This document shows, piece after piece, positions 1-12,885 of a stretch of 64,000 nt of DNA. The notes under the pieces are model-generated. The model saw only the letters and a program-made list of their open reading frames with translations, did not search any database and had not been told where the DNA came from. The stretch is from Gilliamella sp. wkB178 (GTDB lineage: Bacteria > Pseudomonadota > Gammaproteobacteria > Enterobacterales > Orbaceae). Location of the stretch: the NCBI RefSeq assembly GCF_001690705.1, contig NZ_LZGK01000001.1:1-64000 (forward strand). Direction: 5' to 3'. Each line of letters begins with the position of its first letter. Within the stretch, counting starts at the first letter, position 1. The position numbers and the translations under genes are program-made.

Positions 1-775
<775 letters not shown>

Positions 776-885
776 AAAGTTTGATGCTCAATAACTGTCT
801 CTGACATATTCAAATGAATCTTCAGTGTCACTTATCAAGACTTAATTTTTTAAGTCCGTAGACTTTTAATTTTTTCGTCTCGTAA

Positions 886-925
886 GTGCCCACACAGATT
901 GTCTGTTTCTTAATTTTTAAAGAGC
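886..925 (-). promoter_or_regulatory. rRNA leader antitermination signals (boxA and boxC-like)
   Basis: On the minus strand, 912-925 reads GCTCTTTAAAAATT, the boxA element that recruits NusB/S10 for rRNA antitermination. It is followed by GACAATCTGTGTGGGCAC (886-903), nearly identical to the E. coli rrn leader boxC/processing region. The leader from here to the 16S 5' end is about 110 nt. Confidence 0.85.
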
Positions 926-995
926 TGACAGCTTCTTTTACTTTAACTTCCTTCAACCTCTCGGCTGATTCAGTTTGCTGTCTCAAGGGTTGCGT

Positions 996-1024
996 ATGTT
1001 ACTCATTTCACCTGCTTACGTCAA
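996..1024 (-). promoter_or_regulatory. rrn promoter
   Basis: Minus-strand TTGACG (1019-1024), a 17-bp spacer and TAACAT (996-1001). An A/T-rich upstream stretch (about 1025-1060) could act as an UP element. The region downstream of the -10 starts ACGCAACCC. The promoter lies just downstream of the purT stop, so the rRNA operon has its own start rather than relying on read-through. Confidence 0.75.
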
Positions 1025-1087
1025 CCCCTATTTCTGCTTTTTTAATTATTTTAAATCAACTGATGGCTTTTTACCCAAATTGCAATA

Positions 1088-2269
1088 TTACAAACTAATT
1101 TTTACTTGATTTGCTACTTTAATAGCTTTGTTAACTGCTTGTTTAACATTTAATGCCCGAGCCAACGCAACCCCCATTCTTCTGGTACCTTTTACTTCAG
1201 GTTTACCAAATAAGCGTAAATCGGTTTGTGGTTCATTTAATGCTTTATCTAACTCACTAAATGTGACTTGTTTCGAATCACCATCAACTAAAATAACTGC
1301 TGATGCACTAGCACCAAACTGTTCAATAGAAGTTATTGGTAATCCTAAAATAGCTCTGGCATGTAAAGCAAATTCAGATAAGTTTTGCGAAATTAATGTC
1401 ACCATACCTGTATCATGTGGACGGGGAGAAACTTCACTAAACCAAACTTGATCACCTTTAACAAAAAGTTCCACACCAAATAATCCACGACCACCTAAAG
1501 CAGCCGTTATTTTAGTAGCAATTTCTTTAGCTAATGCTAAAGCTGGTTTAGACATTTGTTGCGGTTGCCAAGATTCTCGATAATCACCTTTTTCTTGACG
1601 GTGGCCTATCGGTTCACAAAATGCAACCCCATTAATATGTCTAATGGTTAATAATGTAATTTCATATTCAAAATCTACGAAACCTTCAATAATGACTTTT
1701 CCACTACCAGCACGCCCACCTTCTTGCGCAATTTTCCAAGCAGCATCAAGATCGGTTACATCACGTAATAAAGATTGCCCCTTTCCAGATGAACTCATAA
1801 TCGGTTTTACTAAACACGGGAAACCAATTTTTTTTACCGCATCTCTATATTCAGTTTCAGTCGTAGCAAATTGATAAGGTGAAGTAGGTAAGTTAAGTGT
1901 TTCTGCAGCTAGACGACGAATGCCTTCGCGATTCATAGTGAGTTGTGTTGCCTTTGCTGTTGGGATAACCGTAAATCCCTCTTTTTCCAACTCAACCAAC
2001 GTTTCTGTTGCAATCGCTTCAATTTCCGGAACAATATAATCTGGATTTTCCGCTTCAATAACTTTTCTTAAAGCATTTCCATCAAGCATATTAATAACAT
2101 GAAAGCGGTGAGCTACTTGCATTGCTGGTGCATTAGCATAGCTATCAACAGCAATGACTTCACAACCTAATCGTTGTAATTCAATTACGACTTCTTTAGC
2201 AAGCTCGCCAGCACCACAAAGTAGGACTTTAGTCGATGAGGGAGAGAGTGGAGTACCTAATTTGGTCAT
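1088..2269 (-). CDS. purT: Formate-dependent phosphoribosylglycinamide formyltransferase
   Basis: PurT makes formyl-GAR from GAR, formate and ATP, the folate-independent route for step 3 of purine synthesis. It is an ATP-grasp enzyme of 393 residues (E. coli 392). Visible signatures are the N-terminal nucleotide-fold loop GAGELAKEV (about 19-27), the glycine-rich ATP lid SSSGKGQS near 160, and the C-terminal segment with [10 protein letters not shown]. It stands alone: a terminator separates it from purA upstream, and the rrn promoter follows it. A palindrome at 2292-2309 lies just before its ATG and may be regulatory. Purine gene purA is its upstream neighbour. Confidence 0.96.
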   Translation of the reverse strand: MTKLGTPLSPSSTKVLLCGAGELAKEVVIELQRLGCEVIAVDSYANAPAMQVAHRFHVINMLDGNALRKVIEAENPDYIVPEIEAIATETLVELEKEGFTVIPTAKATQLTMNREGIRRLAAETLNLPTSPYQFATTETEYRDAVKKIGFPCLVKPIMSSSGKGQSLLRDVTDLDAAWKIAQEGGRAGSGKVIIEGFVDFEYEITLLTIRHINGVAFCEPIGHRQEKGDYRESWQPQQMSKPALALAKEIATKITAALGGRGLFGVELFVKGDQVWFSEVSPRPHDTGMVTLISQNLSEFALHARAILGLPITSIEQFGASASAVILVDGDSKQVTFSELDKALNEPQTDLRLFGKPEVKGTRRMGVALARALNVKQAVNKAIKVANQVKISL

Positions 2270-2291
2270 AACTACCTCTAATACTTAACCT

Positions 2292-2309
2292 ATATATTGT
2301 TCAATATAT
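2292..2309. repeat. 18-bp palindrome upstream of purT
   Basis: ATATATTG-TT-CAATATAT is a perfect inverted repeat with a 2-bp centre, 22-40 bp upstream of the purT ATG and just after the purA terminator. It could be an operator, but in AT-rich DNA a chance palindrome is possible. It does not resemble the E. coli PurR box. Confidence 0.4.
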
Positions 2310-2320
2310 GCTAAAAATAA

Positions 2321-2346
2321 AAATCGGGACTATTATCCCGATTTTT
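2321..2346 (-). terminator. Rho-independent terminator after purA
   Basis: Stem AAATCGGGA / TCCCGATTT with a 6-nt loop, flanked by A-rich sequence on one side and T-rich on the other. It suits transcription leaving purA and could work in both directions. Confidence 0.8.
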
Positions 2347-2359
2347 TTATTTTAAAAAA

Positions 2360-3664
<1,305 letters not shown>

Positions 3665-3676
3665 TTACTCATTAAG

Positions 3677-4627
3677 TTATTTATTAGATTTTAATTTCAT
3701 ATATCGAAAAAATTCACTATCTGGACTAATAACCATAACATCGTTGCCTAAAAAACTTTGTTCATAAGCTTTTAAACTACGAATGAAACTGAAAAATTCC
3801 ATATCTTTACCAAAAGCATCAGCATAAAGTTTGGCGGCATTAGCATCACCTTCACCACGAATTGTACGAGATTGCCGTTCTGCTTCAGATAATATTTTTG
3901 TTGCTTTAAGAGTAGCTTTAGCCCTTTCTTCTTCAGCTTTTCTCACACCTTCAAAGCGTTTATCTCGAGCAATAACTCCACGTTCAGACCTCATCATTTC
4001 ATAAATCGATCCGGATACTGCTGGAGGAAAGTTGATTTTTTTGATACGTACATCAATTACTTCTACACCAAAAGCTCTTAAACTAGTTTTGTTACTTTCA
4101 GGATCTTTTTTGGTATCAGCAACTAATTTATCAATAGGTACATTATCAATTGTTTCTTGCGATGTTCCATTTAATGCATCTTTAACTTTAATCATCAAAG
4201 AATTTCGGGATTTGGTATCGGCATTGGAATCATTAATAATATCTTTATTACTTAATTTACCAATTTCAGCGCGTAACCGACCATTTAATCTAGCTAAGAG
4301 TAAATCTTCAACATTATTACCACCAGCTACTGTTTCATAATAGCGATTAAAATCAACAATCTTCCATTGTACAAAATAGTCCACAATCAGTTCTTTCTTC
4401 TGAACATTAAAAAATCTTTGTTCAGAACTATTGATTGTTTGAATCTTAGCATCTATAACTTTAATACTATCCATGCCAGGAATTTTAAAATGCAATCCAG
4501 AATTAGATAACCCAATAATTTTATTGAACCTTAAAACTACACCACGAGTACCTTCTTCAATAACATAAACACTTGAAAAAAATATTCCTACTAATATTAA
4601 AACTACCGGAATCAATAATTTACGCAT
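3677..4627 (-). CDS. hflC: FtsH-regulating SPFH protein HflC
   Basis: HflC pairs with HflK in an inner-membrane complex that surrounds and modulates the FtsH protease. About 316 residues: one N-terminal membrane segment (about 4-22), an SPFH/band-7 domain (EEGTRGVVLRFNK) and a charged helical stretch (RAKATLKATKILSEAERQ) typical of HflC. The chosen ATG at 4627 lies 9 nt after AGGAG; ATG 4633 is only 3 nt away from it, and longer in-frame extensions run into hflK. The gene follows hflK by 13 bp. Confidence 0.93.
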   Translation of the reverse strand: MRKLLIPVVLILVGIFFSSVYVIEEGTRGVVLRFNKIIGLSNSGLHFKIPGMDSIKVIDAKIQTINSSEQRFFNVQKKELIVDYFVQWKIVDFNRYYETVAGGNNVEDLLLARLNGRLRAEIGKLSNKDIINDSNADTKSRNSLMIKVKDALNGTSQETIDNVPIDKLVADTKKDPESNKTSLRAFGVEVIDVRIKKINFPPAVSGSIYEMMRSERGVIARDKRFEGVRKAEEERAKATLKATKILSEAERQSRTIRGEGDANAAKLYADAFGKDMEFFSFIRSLKAYEQSFLGNDVMVISPDSEFFRYMKLKSNK

Positions 4628-4640
4628 ACTCATTTTCTCC

Positions 4641-5894
4641 TTATCGTCCCATAAATCGCGAGGTTCGCGTAGTTTTACCAGTAGAATTATTATTATGAGT
4701 TGAATCACCACTCGGTGTTTCACTCTTAACTTCTGGCGTAATGTTTAGTGGATCAGAAGAACTTGGCATATTAAAATTATATTCACTATTCGAGTTTGAT
4801 AAATTGCTAGAATCAGTAACTTTTTCACCTTTATTGTTTAATAATTGTTCTAATGGTAATACCATTAAATTACCACTTTTATCATTAACAATAACTTTAT
4901 TCGTTTTAGCTAAAATTCTTTCCATGGTTTCAATATATAAACGTTCTTTAGTAATTTCCGGAGCCGCTTTATATTGAGGCAATATTTTTTCGAATCGCGC
5001 CACATCACCAGAAGCTTCAAGTTCAACCTTAACCTTATAGGCATTGGCATCGGCTAAAATTCTGGCAGCACGACCTTCAGCTTGTTGCACTAGCTGAACT
5101 TTATCAGCTTCAGCTTGCTTAATTTCACGCTCACTATCGCTCTGAGCACGAATAGCATCTTCATAAGCGTCTTGTACTTCTTCTGGTGGACGAGCAACTT
5201 GGAAGTTCAAATCAACAATGCTAATTCCCATATCATAATTATTAATAACATTCACTAATTCATCTTTAGTACTAGTTTCAAGTGCGGCTCGCCCGTCAGA
5301 AATAATTGCATCTATATTAGAACTACCTACCGTAGTTCTTAGTGCACTATCGGCAGCTTGACGTAAACTATCTTCAACATTGGTTACATTAAACAAATAC
5401 TTTAAAGGGTTACTAACTCGGTACTGTACATTCATCTCAACAAAAACCAAATTTTCCCCAGTTGTATCGGAGGTGACAGTTGTAGCGGTTGTAATAATAG
5501 AACCTCCTACGTTAAAATTACGCGTACCTTGAGTATCAACAATATACACTTTATCAATTAATGTTGGTTTCCAATTTAATCCTGGTTGAATAATTTCAGG
5601 CTGAACTTGCCCAAAGCGTGTAATCACACCACGTTGGCTTTGATTAATAGTATAAAAACCACTCACCCCCCAAACTAAGATTAATACAACAATAACTGCC
5701 CCAATAATTTTAGAGGTATTCATTGGCAATTTAATTCCTGATGAACCACTGTTATTATTGCTGAATTTACCTTTTTTTAAGAGATCTTTAATTTTATCCA
5801 ATAAACCAGCCGATGAACCGGAAGGTTTTTTGTTATTATTATTACCCCATGGATCGTTATCTTGTCCGTTATTTCCGGGCTGATTCCACGCCAT
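4641..5894 (-). CDS. hflK: FtsH-regulating SPFH protein HflK
   Basis: Partner of HflC in the FtsH-control complex. It has 417 residues (E. coli 419). The start MAWNQPGNNGQD matches the E. coli N terminus almost exactly. A Gly/Asn-rich cytoplasmic head (1-60) is followed by a membrane segment (about 63-83), the band-7 domain and a long helical region rich in Glu/Ala/Lys. The last 60 residues are low-complexity Ser/Asn/Thr. It sits between hflX (23 bp away) and hflC, as in E. coli. Confidence 0.96.
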   Translation of the reverse strand: MAWNQPGNNGQDNDPWGNNNNKKPSGSSAGLLDKIKDLLKKGKFSNNNSGSSGIKLPMNTSKIIGAVIVVLILVWGVSGFYTINQSQRGVITRFGQVQPEIIQPGLNWKPTLIDKVYIVDTQGTRNFNVGGSIITTATTVTSDTTGENLVFVEMNVQYRVSNPLKYLFNVTNVEDSLRQAADSALRTTVGSSNIDAIISDGRAALETSTKDELVNVINNYDMGISIVDLNFQVARPPEEVQDAYEDAIRAQSDSEREIKQAEADKVQLVQQAEGRAARILADANAYKVKVELEASGDVARFEKILPQYKAAPEITKERLYIETMERILAKTNKVIVNDKSGNLMVLPLEQLLNNKGEKVTDSSNLSNSNSEYNFNMPSSSDPLNITPEVKSETPSGDSTHNNNSTGKTTRTSRFMGR

Positions 5895-5917
5895 ATTTTA
5901 TATGCTCCATTTAACAA

Positions 5918-7213
5918 TTAGTTGTTATTTTGCGTTTTAATTAAGTATAACAGATCTGGCTCTTGTTTACAGAGGCGATTCCATTCTATTGCAGGCATTC
6001 TCACATCTAAGTGAAAACTTCCATCATCATTAATAAATTCATGTTCCACTGCATTAAGTTGATAAAAGCGACTTCTTAACCTAGATAAATAGGTTGGTAA
6101 ATTTAATTGACAAACTTGAATTTGTCTAGCAAGCCTTTCTTTTAATGCAATAAATAGTAGATCTAATCCTAAACCATTTTGTGCCGAAATCCAAACTCGA
6201 ATTGGCATTCCGGATTCATCTCGATCAATTGTTGGTTGTTTACCTTCAATTAAATCTATTTTATTCATGACTAACAGTGTAGGGATCTCATTAGCTTCGA
6301 TTTCCACCAGCACATCATCAACAGCATGTATATTATCTAACAAATTAGGATCCGCGGCATCTACTACGTGTAATAGTAATGCTGCTTCTTGAGTTTCGAG
6401 TAAAGTTGCTTTAAAAGCAGCGATTAAATCATGAGGTAAATGTCGGATAAAACCTACAGTATCGGCAATGACTACTTCACCGACATCATCAACAATAATA
6501 CGTCTTAATGTTGGATCTAAAGTAGCAAATAATTGATTAGCAGCATAAACATCCGCATTGGTTAACATATTAAATAGTGTTGATTTACCTGCATTAGTAT
6601 AACCAACTAATGATACCGTTGATAAATCGGCTTTATTGCGCGATTGGCGATTTTGATTGCGTTGTTTTTCAACTTTAGCCAACCTAGATAAAATTAATTG
6701 AATTCGCTGACGAATTAAACGTCTATCTGTTTCTAATTGAGTTTCACCCGGCCCGCGTAAACCTATTCCACCTTTCTGCCTTTCTAAATGAGTCCAGCCA
6801 CGTACTAAACGAGTAGAAAGATACTGCAATTGCGCTAACTCAACTTGTAATTTACCTTCATGAGTTCTGGCTCTTTGAGCAAAAATATCCAGAATTAATC
6901 CCGTTCTATCAACAACACGGCATTCACATAGTTTTTCAAGGTTACGCTCTTGAGTTGGTGTTAATGTATGGTTAACTAAAATTACCGAAGCTTCTAGCTG
7001 TTTAACTTTTTCGGCAATTTCTTGTGCCTTACCTTCACCAATGAAATATTTAGCTTGTGGTGCTTTTCTTGAGGTTGTCACAATATCAAGGATCTGAATT
7101 TGAGCTGAAGAAACTAATACTTCAAATTCTTTAAGATCCTCGATATCGCTTTCTTGAGGGAAAAATACATGGACTAATAAGGCAGCTTCACCGCCTTTAT
7201 ATCGCTCAAACAA
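5918..7213 (-). CDS. hflX: Ribosome-splitting GTPase HflX
   Basis: HflX is a stress-linked GTPase that binds the 50S subunit and splits stalled ribosomes. It has 431 residues (E. coli 426). Visible: the glycine-rich [12 protein letters not shown] (154-165) of the N-terminal domain, P-loop GYTNAGKST (204-212), DTVG (251-254) and NKID (317-320). The C-terminal extension typical of gammaproteobacterial HflX is kept. The gene starts 21 bp after hfq, and the hfq-hflX-hflK-hflC order is as in E. coli. Confidence 0.97.
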   Translation of the reverse strand: MFERYKGGEAALLVHVFFPQESDIEDLKEFEVLVSSAQIQILDIVTTSRKAPQAKYFIGEGKAQEIAEKVKQLEASVILVNHTLTPTQERNLEKLCECRVVDRTGLILDIFAQRARTHEGKLQVELAQLQYLSTRLVRGWTHLERQKGGIGLRGPGETQLETDRRLIRQRIQLILSRLAKVEKQRNQNRQSRNKADLSTVSLVGYTNAGKSTLFNMLTNADVYAANQLFATLDPTLRRIIVDDVGEVVIADTVGFIRHLPHDLIAAFKATLLETQEAALLLHVVDAADPNLLDNIHAVDDVLVEIEANEIPTLLVMNKIDLIEGKQPTIDRDESGMPIRVWISAQNGLGLDLLFIALKERLARQIQVCQLNLPTYLSRLRSRFYQLNAVEHEFINDDGSFHLDVRMPAIEWNRLCKQEPDLLYLIKTQNNN

Positions 7214-7234
7214 TCAAACTCTCCACTGAAATTA

Positions 7235-7552
<318 letters not shown>

Positions 7553-7777
7553 TTATCTGACTGCGAAACGTCAAGATATTAGCCATTAAGTTAACATAAA
7601 AAACATCGTTCTTGAACTAATCAATAAAAATTTATGCACAAATACCTAAAAATTGAATAAACAGCCACCCAAAAAACAAATAAAAACACTAAAACATTAG
7701 TCTTATCACAAACTTTTTAACAGAATTTATTGATCATTAAAATATAACAATTCAATAAAAATCGCATATATATTTAT

Positions 7778-8698
7778 CTATTCAGAACTAAGTAAGTGAT
7801 CAAATATGACATCAAAATTATCATTATTTACCCAAGTAATTGGCTGCTTCCAACCACGTAACCAGGTAATTTGCCTTTTAGCTAATTGACGGGTAGCACA
7901 AATTCCTTTAAATACCATTTCATCATAACTAGTATCACCCTGTAAATACTCCCACATTTGCCGATAACCTACACAGCGTATTGATGGTAAATTTGTATGC
8001 AAATCCGTTCGTTGCATTAAAGTTTTTACTTCTTGTTCAAAGCCTTGCTCTAACATCTGTAAAAAACGTTTTTCAATACGTTGATGCAAAATAGCTCTAT
8101 CCTCTGGCATAATAGCAAACTGCATAATTTCATATGGCAAAGCTTCACCGCTATCTTGAGTTAATTCAGTCAAACTTTTACCAGAAATTAAATAAACTTC
8201 TAAAGCTCGATTAAGACGTTGGGGATCATTAGGATGGATTCTGTCGGCGGCTATAGGATCAACTTTTTTTAATTGCTCGTGAATAGCTTGCCACCCTAAT
8301 TTACTAGCTTTTTCCTCAATCTGTTGACGAATCTCACTATTTGCTGCTGGAAGTGGTGAAAGACCTTCAATTAAGGCTTTAAAGTAAAGCATAGTACCAC
8401 CAACTAACAGAGGGATTCGGCCATTATTTAATGTTGTTTCTATTTCAACAATGGCATCTTGTCTAAAATTAGCGGCAGAATAACTCTCGGACGGATCACA
8501 AATATCAATTAATTTATGTGGATACTTTTGTTGTTCTTCTTTAGTCGGTTTAGCGGTACCAATATCCATACCACGATAAATTAATGCCGAATCGACACTA
8601 ATAATATCAATTGGATAACGTTCATAAAGAGCCATAGCAACGGCAGTTTTACCAGACGCCGTTGGCCCCATTAAAGTAATAATTTTGGGTTTATTCAT
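7778..8698 (-). CDS. miaA: tRNA dimethylallyltransferase
   Basis: MiaA adds a dimethylallyl group to A37 of tRNAs reading UNN codons, the substrate that MiaB (encoded at 20.2 kb) then thiolates. It has 306 residues (E. coli 316). P-loop GPTASGKT (11-18), [16 protein letters not shown] (about 36-51) and the C-terminal [13 protein letters not shown] motif are visible. Its start overlaps the mutL stop by 4 bp, so the two are translationally coupled as in E. coli. Confidence 0.96.
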   Translation of the reverse strand: MNKPKIITLMGPTASGKTAVAMALYERYPIDIISVDSALIYRGMDIGTAKPTKEEQQKYPHKLIDICDPSESYSAANFRQDAIVEIETTLNNGRIPLLVGGTMLYFKALIEGLSPLPAANSEIRQQIEEKASKLGWQAIHEQLKKVDPIAADRIHPNDPQRLNRALEVYLISGKSLTELTQDSGEALPYEIMQFAIMPEDRAILHQRIEKRFLQMLEQGFEQEVKTLMQRTDLHTNLPSIRCVGYRQMWEYLQGDTSYDEMVFKGICATRQLAKRQITWLRGWKQPITWVNNDNFDVIFDHLLSSE

Positions 8699-10548
8699 GA
8701 TAAAATTGATTGAGTAAAAAATGAAATATCAATTGAATGTAAAAAGGTTTCTTGTTGTAATAAATTAATATCTATTTGTTCCAATTGTGCCAATAATTGA
8801 ATAACTTTTGCAACATTCCAACTCGCTTCATTACTAACATCATTCTGACTTGCTAGCCAACTTGCTATCTTGGTAGGATTTAAAACCTCATGTTCTGGTG
8901 CTAATATAAAAGTAATTAATGCAGGTAACAATTGCTGCCAATTCCTCGCCCTCAACATCTTAGGCACACTATGTAAATGTAATTTTGCTTCATCAATATC
9001 AAAATCAAAACCTAAAAAGATCAATTGCGATTTATAATTATCGAGTATTTGTTGCTCTTTAAGATTAACTAAAATAGTTAATGGAATAAGTAGCTTTTCC
9101 GATTCTTGTGATAATAACTTGATTGCTGTTACTCTTTGCTGAGCAATAGGTAAATTCATCACCATTAATTTTTGCTGATTATTTTCATACTTTTCCAACA
9201 AAGCAATACTAGGTTGAATAACGGTTAAAACTCTACCTAATTGAACTAAAGAAGAACAGTCAATTTGCTGTTGTAATGATTGTAAAGGTGTATTACGTTT
9301 AGGGAACAACGATTCAATAACCGCTTGTTGTGATGACGTTATTAGTTTATCTTCTTGTGACGATAGCAGAGGTTGATTTGTTTCAGATTGATTTATTTCA
9401 AGCTCATTATCCACAGTTACTAACTTAGCATATGCCGTATTCTCTTTTAGGTGATTGCTGGCTTTTTTAGGTAATTGGCTAGTCGTTAAATAAGTTTTAT
9501 CTTTAGACTGTTGATTGAAAATATTTTCCCCAGCAGCTTGTCGATTAGGCGTTATCGTAATCTTATCATCGCTAACCGATAAATGAGATTCTAATGCCAT
9601 TACAATTGCTTGGTAAACGAAATCATGAACTAATCTTGCTTCATGAAAGCGCACTTCATGTTTAGATGGATGAACGTTAACATCAACTTGCTTAGGATCA
9701 AGCTGTAAAAAAACCACATAACTTTGTTGTTCATTTGTGCGACTAGTATAAGCTTGACGTAAAGCATGATTAAGTAATTTATCTTTAATCACTCGTCCAT
9801 TAACATAAAAATATTGCAGATCACTTGTTTCACTTCTTGCTACCCAACCTTGAATCAATAAATCATCATGTTGCCAATCCAATGTGACTGCTTTTTGCAT
9901 AAAAGCACGCCCGCAAACTAACTCTACTCTTTTTGCAAGCACCGATGAACGGTATTGTTTAACTAATTTACCATTATGTTGCAAATTAAAAGTCACATCA
10001 GGACGAGCAAGGGCAATACGCTTTACAAATTCCTCAATATGCATAAATTCTGTTTTTTCAGTCTTTAGAAAACGACGTCGAGCAGGCGTATTATAAAACA
10101 GATCTAATACTTCAACAGTGGAACCAACCGGGTGAGCAGCTGGTTTTATTGTAGGCGTCATATCACGCCCTTCAGCATAAACTTGCCATGCTTCTGACTG
10201 TTCTGCTGTACGCGATGTTAATGTCAAGCGAGAAACTGAACTAATACTAGCTAATGCTTCTCCGCGAAATCCTAAACTTATAATAGCTTCTAAATCATCC
10301 AAGGTACTAATTTTACTGGTTGCATGCCTAGCAAGCGCAAGAGCCAATTCATCTTTAGCAATACCACAACCATTATCCCGAATACGAATTAACTTACAGC
10401 CACCTTGTTCCAGATCAATATCAATTTGAGTACTACCTGCATCAAGACTATTTTCCACTAGCTCTTTAATCACAGAGGCCGGACGTTCTACCACTTCACC
10501 AGCAGCAATTTGATTGGCTAATTGTGGTGATAGAATTTGAATTGCCAT
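8695..10548 (-). CDS. mutL: DNA mismatch repair protein MutL
   Basis: MutL links MutS mismatch recognition to MutH/UvrD. It has 617 residues (E. coli 615). The GHKL ATPase motifs are intact: ENSLDAG (32-38), DNGCGI (58-63), GFRGEAL (93-99). The middle (about 340-430) is a Gln/Ser/Thr-rich linker, and no DQHAxxER endonuclease motif is seen, fitting the Dam/MutH-type pathway. The many GATC sites near oriC suit Dam methylation. It overlaps amiB by one base and miaA by 4 bp. Confidence 0.97.
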   Translation of the reverse strand: MAIQILSPQLANQIAAGEVVERPASVIKELVENSLDAGSTQIDIDLEQGGCKLIRIRDNGCGIAKDELALALARHATSKISTLDDLEAIISLGFRGEALASISSVSRLTLTSRTAEQSEAWQVYAEGRDMTPTIKPAAHPVGSTVEVLDLFYNTPARRRFLKTEKTEFMHIEEFVKRIALARPDVTFNLQHNGKLVKQYRSSVLAKRVELVCGRAFMQKAVTLDWQHDDLLIQGWVARSETSDLQYFYVNGRVIKDKLLNHALRQAYTSRTNEQQSYVVFLQLDPKQVDVNVHPSKHEVRFHEARLVHDFVYQAIVMALESHLSVSDDKITITPNRQAAGENIFNQQSKDKTYLTTSQLPKKASNHLKENTAYAKLVTVDNELEINQSETNQPLLSSQEDKLITSSQQAVIESLFPKRNTPLQSLQQQIDCSSLVQLGRVLTVIQPSIALLEKYENNQQKLMVMNLPIAQQRVTAIKLLSQESEKLLIPLTILVNLKEQQILDNYKSQLIFLGFDFDIDEAKLHLHSVPKMLRARNWQQLLPALITFILAPEHEVLNPTKIASWLASQNDVSNEASWNVAKVIQLLAQLEQIDINLLQQETFLHSIDISFFTQSILS

Positions 10549-11315
10549 TAATGTTGTTCTCCAAATTTAGGATTTTGCCTGACATAATTTTTTACACCTT
10601 GATAAATCGCCTTAGCAATCTTATCTTGATGTGCATTACTCGCTAATAAACTTTCTTCACCTTCATTAGATATAAAGCCAACTTCAACCAAAATTGACGG
10701 AATATCAGGTGATCGCAACACACCTAAACTAGCATGTTCTGGTCTACGTTTATGGAGTTTAATTGAACTAGTCATCTCTTTTAATACTTGAGTTGCTAAT
10801 TCATAACCAACCCGTTGCGAATAAGAAAATTGCAGATCTAATACCGCTTGGCTCAAATGAGGATTATGATCATCACTTAATGCATCCCCCGCCCCCCCTA
10901 ATAACTGGGATTGCTTTTCACCTTGTTCAAGCCAACGACCAAGTTCGGTATCAGCACGTTTGGTCGAAAGAACCCAAAGTGAAGCTCCTGAAGCACTACG
11001 ATCCGGTGCTGCATCCGCATGAATTGAAATTAACAAATTTGCCTTATTTTTACGCGCAATTTCTGACCGTTGAAAAACAGAAATAAAATTATCACTACTG
11101 CGGGTTAATACCCCTTTAAAATTCGGATCTTGATTTAATAAATTAGTTAACTTCTTAGCTATTGCAAGCGTAACTGTTTTTTCATATAACTTATTTTTAC
11201 CAACTGCACCAGAGTCTTTACCACCATGCCCAGCATCAACGGCAATGACTACTTTGCTAGCATAAGTAGAACAACAAAGTAGTAATAACATAAAAAAAGT
11301 AAGTAATTTTTTCAT
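10548..11315 (-). CDS. amiB: N-acetylmuramoyl-L-alanine amidase, catalytic domain only (AmiB-like)
   Basis: Periplasmic zinc amidase that cuts the amide bond between MurNAc and L-Ala in peptidoglycan during daughter-cell separation. It has a signal peptide (about 1-19) and one Amidase_3 domain with zinc and catalytic residues His30 (DAGHGG), Glu45, His99 (SIHAD) and Glu211 (VEVGF). The segment [11 protein letters not shown] and the [20 protein letters not shown] block are AmiB-like, as is the tsaE-amiB-mutL position. At 255 residues it is far shorter than E. coli AmiB (445): the AMIN targeting domain and the C-terminal LysM repeats are both absent, and only 25 bp separate it from tsaE. Confidence 0.9.
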   Translation of the reverse strand: MKKLLTFFMLLLLCCSTYASKVVIAVDAGHGGKDSGAVGKNKLYEKTVTLAIAKKLTNLLNQDPNFKGVLTRSSDNFISVFQRSEIARKNKANLLISIHADAAPDRSASGASLWVLSTKRADTELGRWLEQGEKQSQLLGGAGDALSDDHNPHLSQAVLDLQFSYSQRVGYELATQVLKEMTSSIKLHKRRPEHASLGVLRSPDIPSILVEVGFISNEGEESLLASNAHQDKIAKAIYQGVKNYVRQNPKFGEQH

Positions 11316-11340
11316 TTATCTCATTTCTTATGGTTAGTCA

Positions 11341-11814
11341 TTATTGTAAATAATTAATAATCGTTTTACCCTTTTCACTTTTAGCCCGCACCGAAACTGT
11401 ACGTTCAAGTGCAAAATAGGTCAAATGAATTTCAATATCAGCATCTGGTAATAAACCTTCAGCTTGCTGTGGCCACTCAACAAGGCAAATAGATCGAGAG
11501 GAAAAATATTCCCGTATTCCCATAAACTCTAACTCTTCTGGATCAATAAGCCTGTATAAATCAAAATGATAAACTGAAAAATCCTTAAATTGATAAGGTT
11601 CAACTAACGTATAAGTTGGACTTTTTACCGTGCCAGAATGCCCTAATTGTTGTAAAAATCCACGACTAAAAGTAGTTTTACCGGCACCTAGATCACCAAT
11701 CAAATAGATCACAATAGCACTATCATGACCAGATAAATAATCTAAACAACAGCTAGCTATTTGTTTACCAAATGCAATTGTTTCTTGCTCATTAGCTAAA
11801 ATAATAGGTTTCAT
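11341..11814 (-). CDS. tsaE: tRNA t6A biosynthesis ATPase TsaE
   Basis: TsaE is the ATPase that works with TsaB/TsaD to place threonylcarbamoyl on A37 of ANN-reading tRNAs. About 157 residues from ATG 11814; an in-frame TTG at 11832 would add six residues, and neither start has a clear ribosome-binding site. Walker [10 protein letters not shown] (40-48), the [10 protein letters not shown] segment and EWPQ are visible. It heads the tsaE-amiB-mutL-miaA-hfq operon. tsaC, for an earlier step of the same pathway, lies about 0.5 kb away on the other strand. Confidence 0.93.
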   Translation of the reverse strand: MKPIILANEQETIAFGKQIASCCLDYLSGHDSAIVIYLIGDLGAGKTTFSRGFLQQLGHSGTVKSPTYTLVEPYQFKDFSVYHFDLYRLIDPEELEFMGIREYFSSRSICLVEWPQQAEGLLPDADIEIHLTYFALERTVSVRAKSEKGKTIINYLQ

Positions 11815-11950
11815 GATGGATTTTTTGCCCAATAAATGTTAATTATTATATACTAATTACCATTAAATATGAACGGAACAACGTTATCTCGAATCTCGAC
11901 AATTTATTATAGATAATTCATATATTCCAGTATAATAAAAGTGTGAATTT

Positions 11951-12232
11951 ATGTTACATACCATTACAACATCTAATCTATCAATAACGGAATTACAATT
12001 AATATCAGCGCATGATGTGGTATTATTTTGGCAGAATGGCGTCGTTATTTCATTGCAAAATAATTTATTATTAAATAATATCTTAGAAAAAACCACTAAT
12101 TGCTATGTTTTAGACAGCGATATTATTGCTCGTGGCTTAGAGTCATTTATAGATCCAAGGTTAAAAGTTATCAATATGCAACAGGCCGTTGAATTAACAG
12201 CTAAATATCACCCACAAATGCATTGGCAATAA
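11951..12232 (+). CDS. tusB: tRNA 2-thiouridine relay protein TusB
   Basis: A 93-residue DsrH/TusB-family protein. With TusC and TusD it forms the complex that passes persulfide sulfur from TusA towards MnmA for s2U34 in tRNA. The match rests on size and pattern: MLHTI at the start, VVLFWQNGVV, the motif YVLDSDIIARGL and the closing VELTAKYHPQMHW, all lined up with E. coli TusB (95 residues). In E. coli tusB ends the tusDCB operon; here tusD and tusC are at 40.6-41.3 kb behind fkpA. This copy heads a plus-strand group with tsaC and anmK. Confidence 0.85.
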   Translation: MLHTITTSNLSITELQLISAHDVVLFWQNGVVISLQNNLLLNNILEKTTNCYVLDSDIIARGLESFIDPRLKVINMQQAVELTAKYHPQMHWQ

Positions 12233-12316
12233 ATAAAATAAAATCGAAATAACACCACACTAAATTGCAAATTCTATTACCCCAGTTTAATATATTTTCA
12301 TTTGGCTTAGCTTAAA

Positions 12317-12880
12317 ATGGCAAATATATTAACCTTAGCGGAAAGTAATGAATTATTAAATAAAGGCAAAGTACTTGCCTATCCAACCGAAGCTGTTTTT
12401 GGTCTTGGTTGCGATCCTGATTGTGAATCCGCAGTATTACAAATACTGGCATTAAAACAACGGAACATTGAAAAGGGTTTAATTTTAATTGCTAGTCATT
12501 ATCAACAATTAATACCCTATATAGATGAATCAGCCATTACTAATGAACAAAAACACCAAGCTTTAGCTAGTTGGCCAGGACCAGTTACATGGGTCTTTCC
12601 TAAAAATAAAAATACTCCTTATTTTTTAACGGGTAAATTTGCTTCAATTGCGGTGCGAATAACTGATCATCCTGTTGTTATAAATCTATGTAATCTATTT
12701 GGTAAACCATTAGTTTCAACCAGTGCTAATCTTTCTGCTCATGAACCTTGCCGCACGGCAAATGAAGTAGCAAAACAATTTGGCAAACATTTTCCCATTT
12801 TACAAGGTGAAACCGGTAAAAGATCACAACCATCAGAAATTAGAGATATAAAAACGGGTCAAATCATTCGTCAAGGATAA
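12317..12880 (+). CDS. tsaC: Threonylcarbamoyl-AMP synthase TsaC
   Basis: TsaC (YrdC family) makes threonylcarbamoyl-AMP from Thr, bicarbonate and ATP, the first step of t6A37 synthesis. It has 187 residues (E. coli 190). Visible: YPTEAVFGLGCD (about 22-33), SWPGPVTWVFP, and PLVSTSANLSAHEP of the nucleotide pocket. It is followed after 5 bp by anmK, so the two are probably co-transcribed. Confidence 0.95.
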   Translation: MANILTLAESNELLNKGKVLAYPTEAVFGLGCDPDCESAVLQILALKQRNIEKGLILIASHYQQLIPYIDESAITNEQKHQALASWPGPVTWVFPKNKNTPYFLTGKFASIAVRITDHPVVINLCNLFGKPLVSTSANLSAHEPCRTANEVAKQFGKHFPILQGETGKRSQPSEIRDIKTGQIIRQG

Positions 12881-12885
12881 TTTTT

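Noticed and set aside
9417-9425. TTATCCACA, a perfect DnaA box inside mutL (another at 54810-54818 in grpE)
   Set aside because: Isolated 9-mers within coding sequence, with no clustering and no GATC enrichment; expected by chance in AT-rich DNA.
10885-10900. C-rich run in amiB as a possible frameshift site
   Set aside because: The frame stays open and homologous to AmiB on both sides, so no frameshift is needed.
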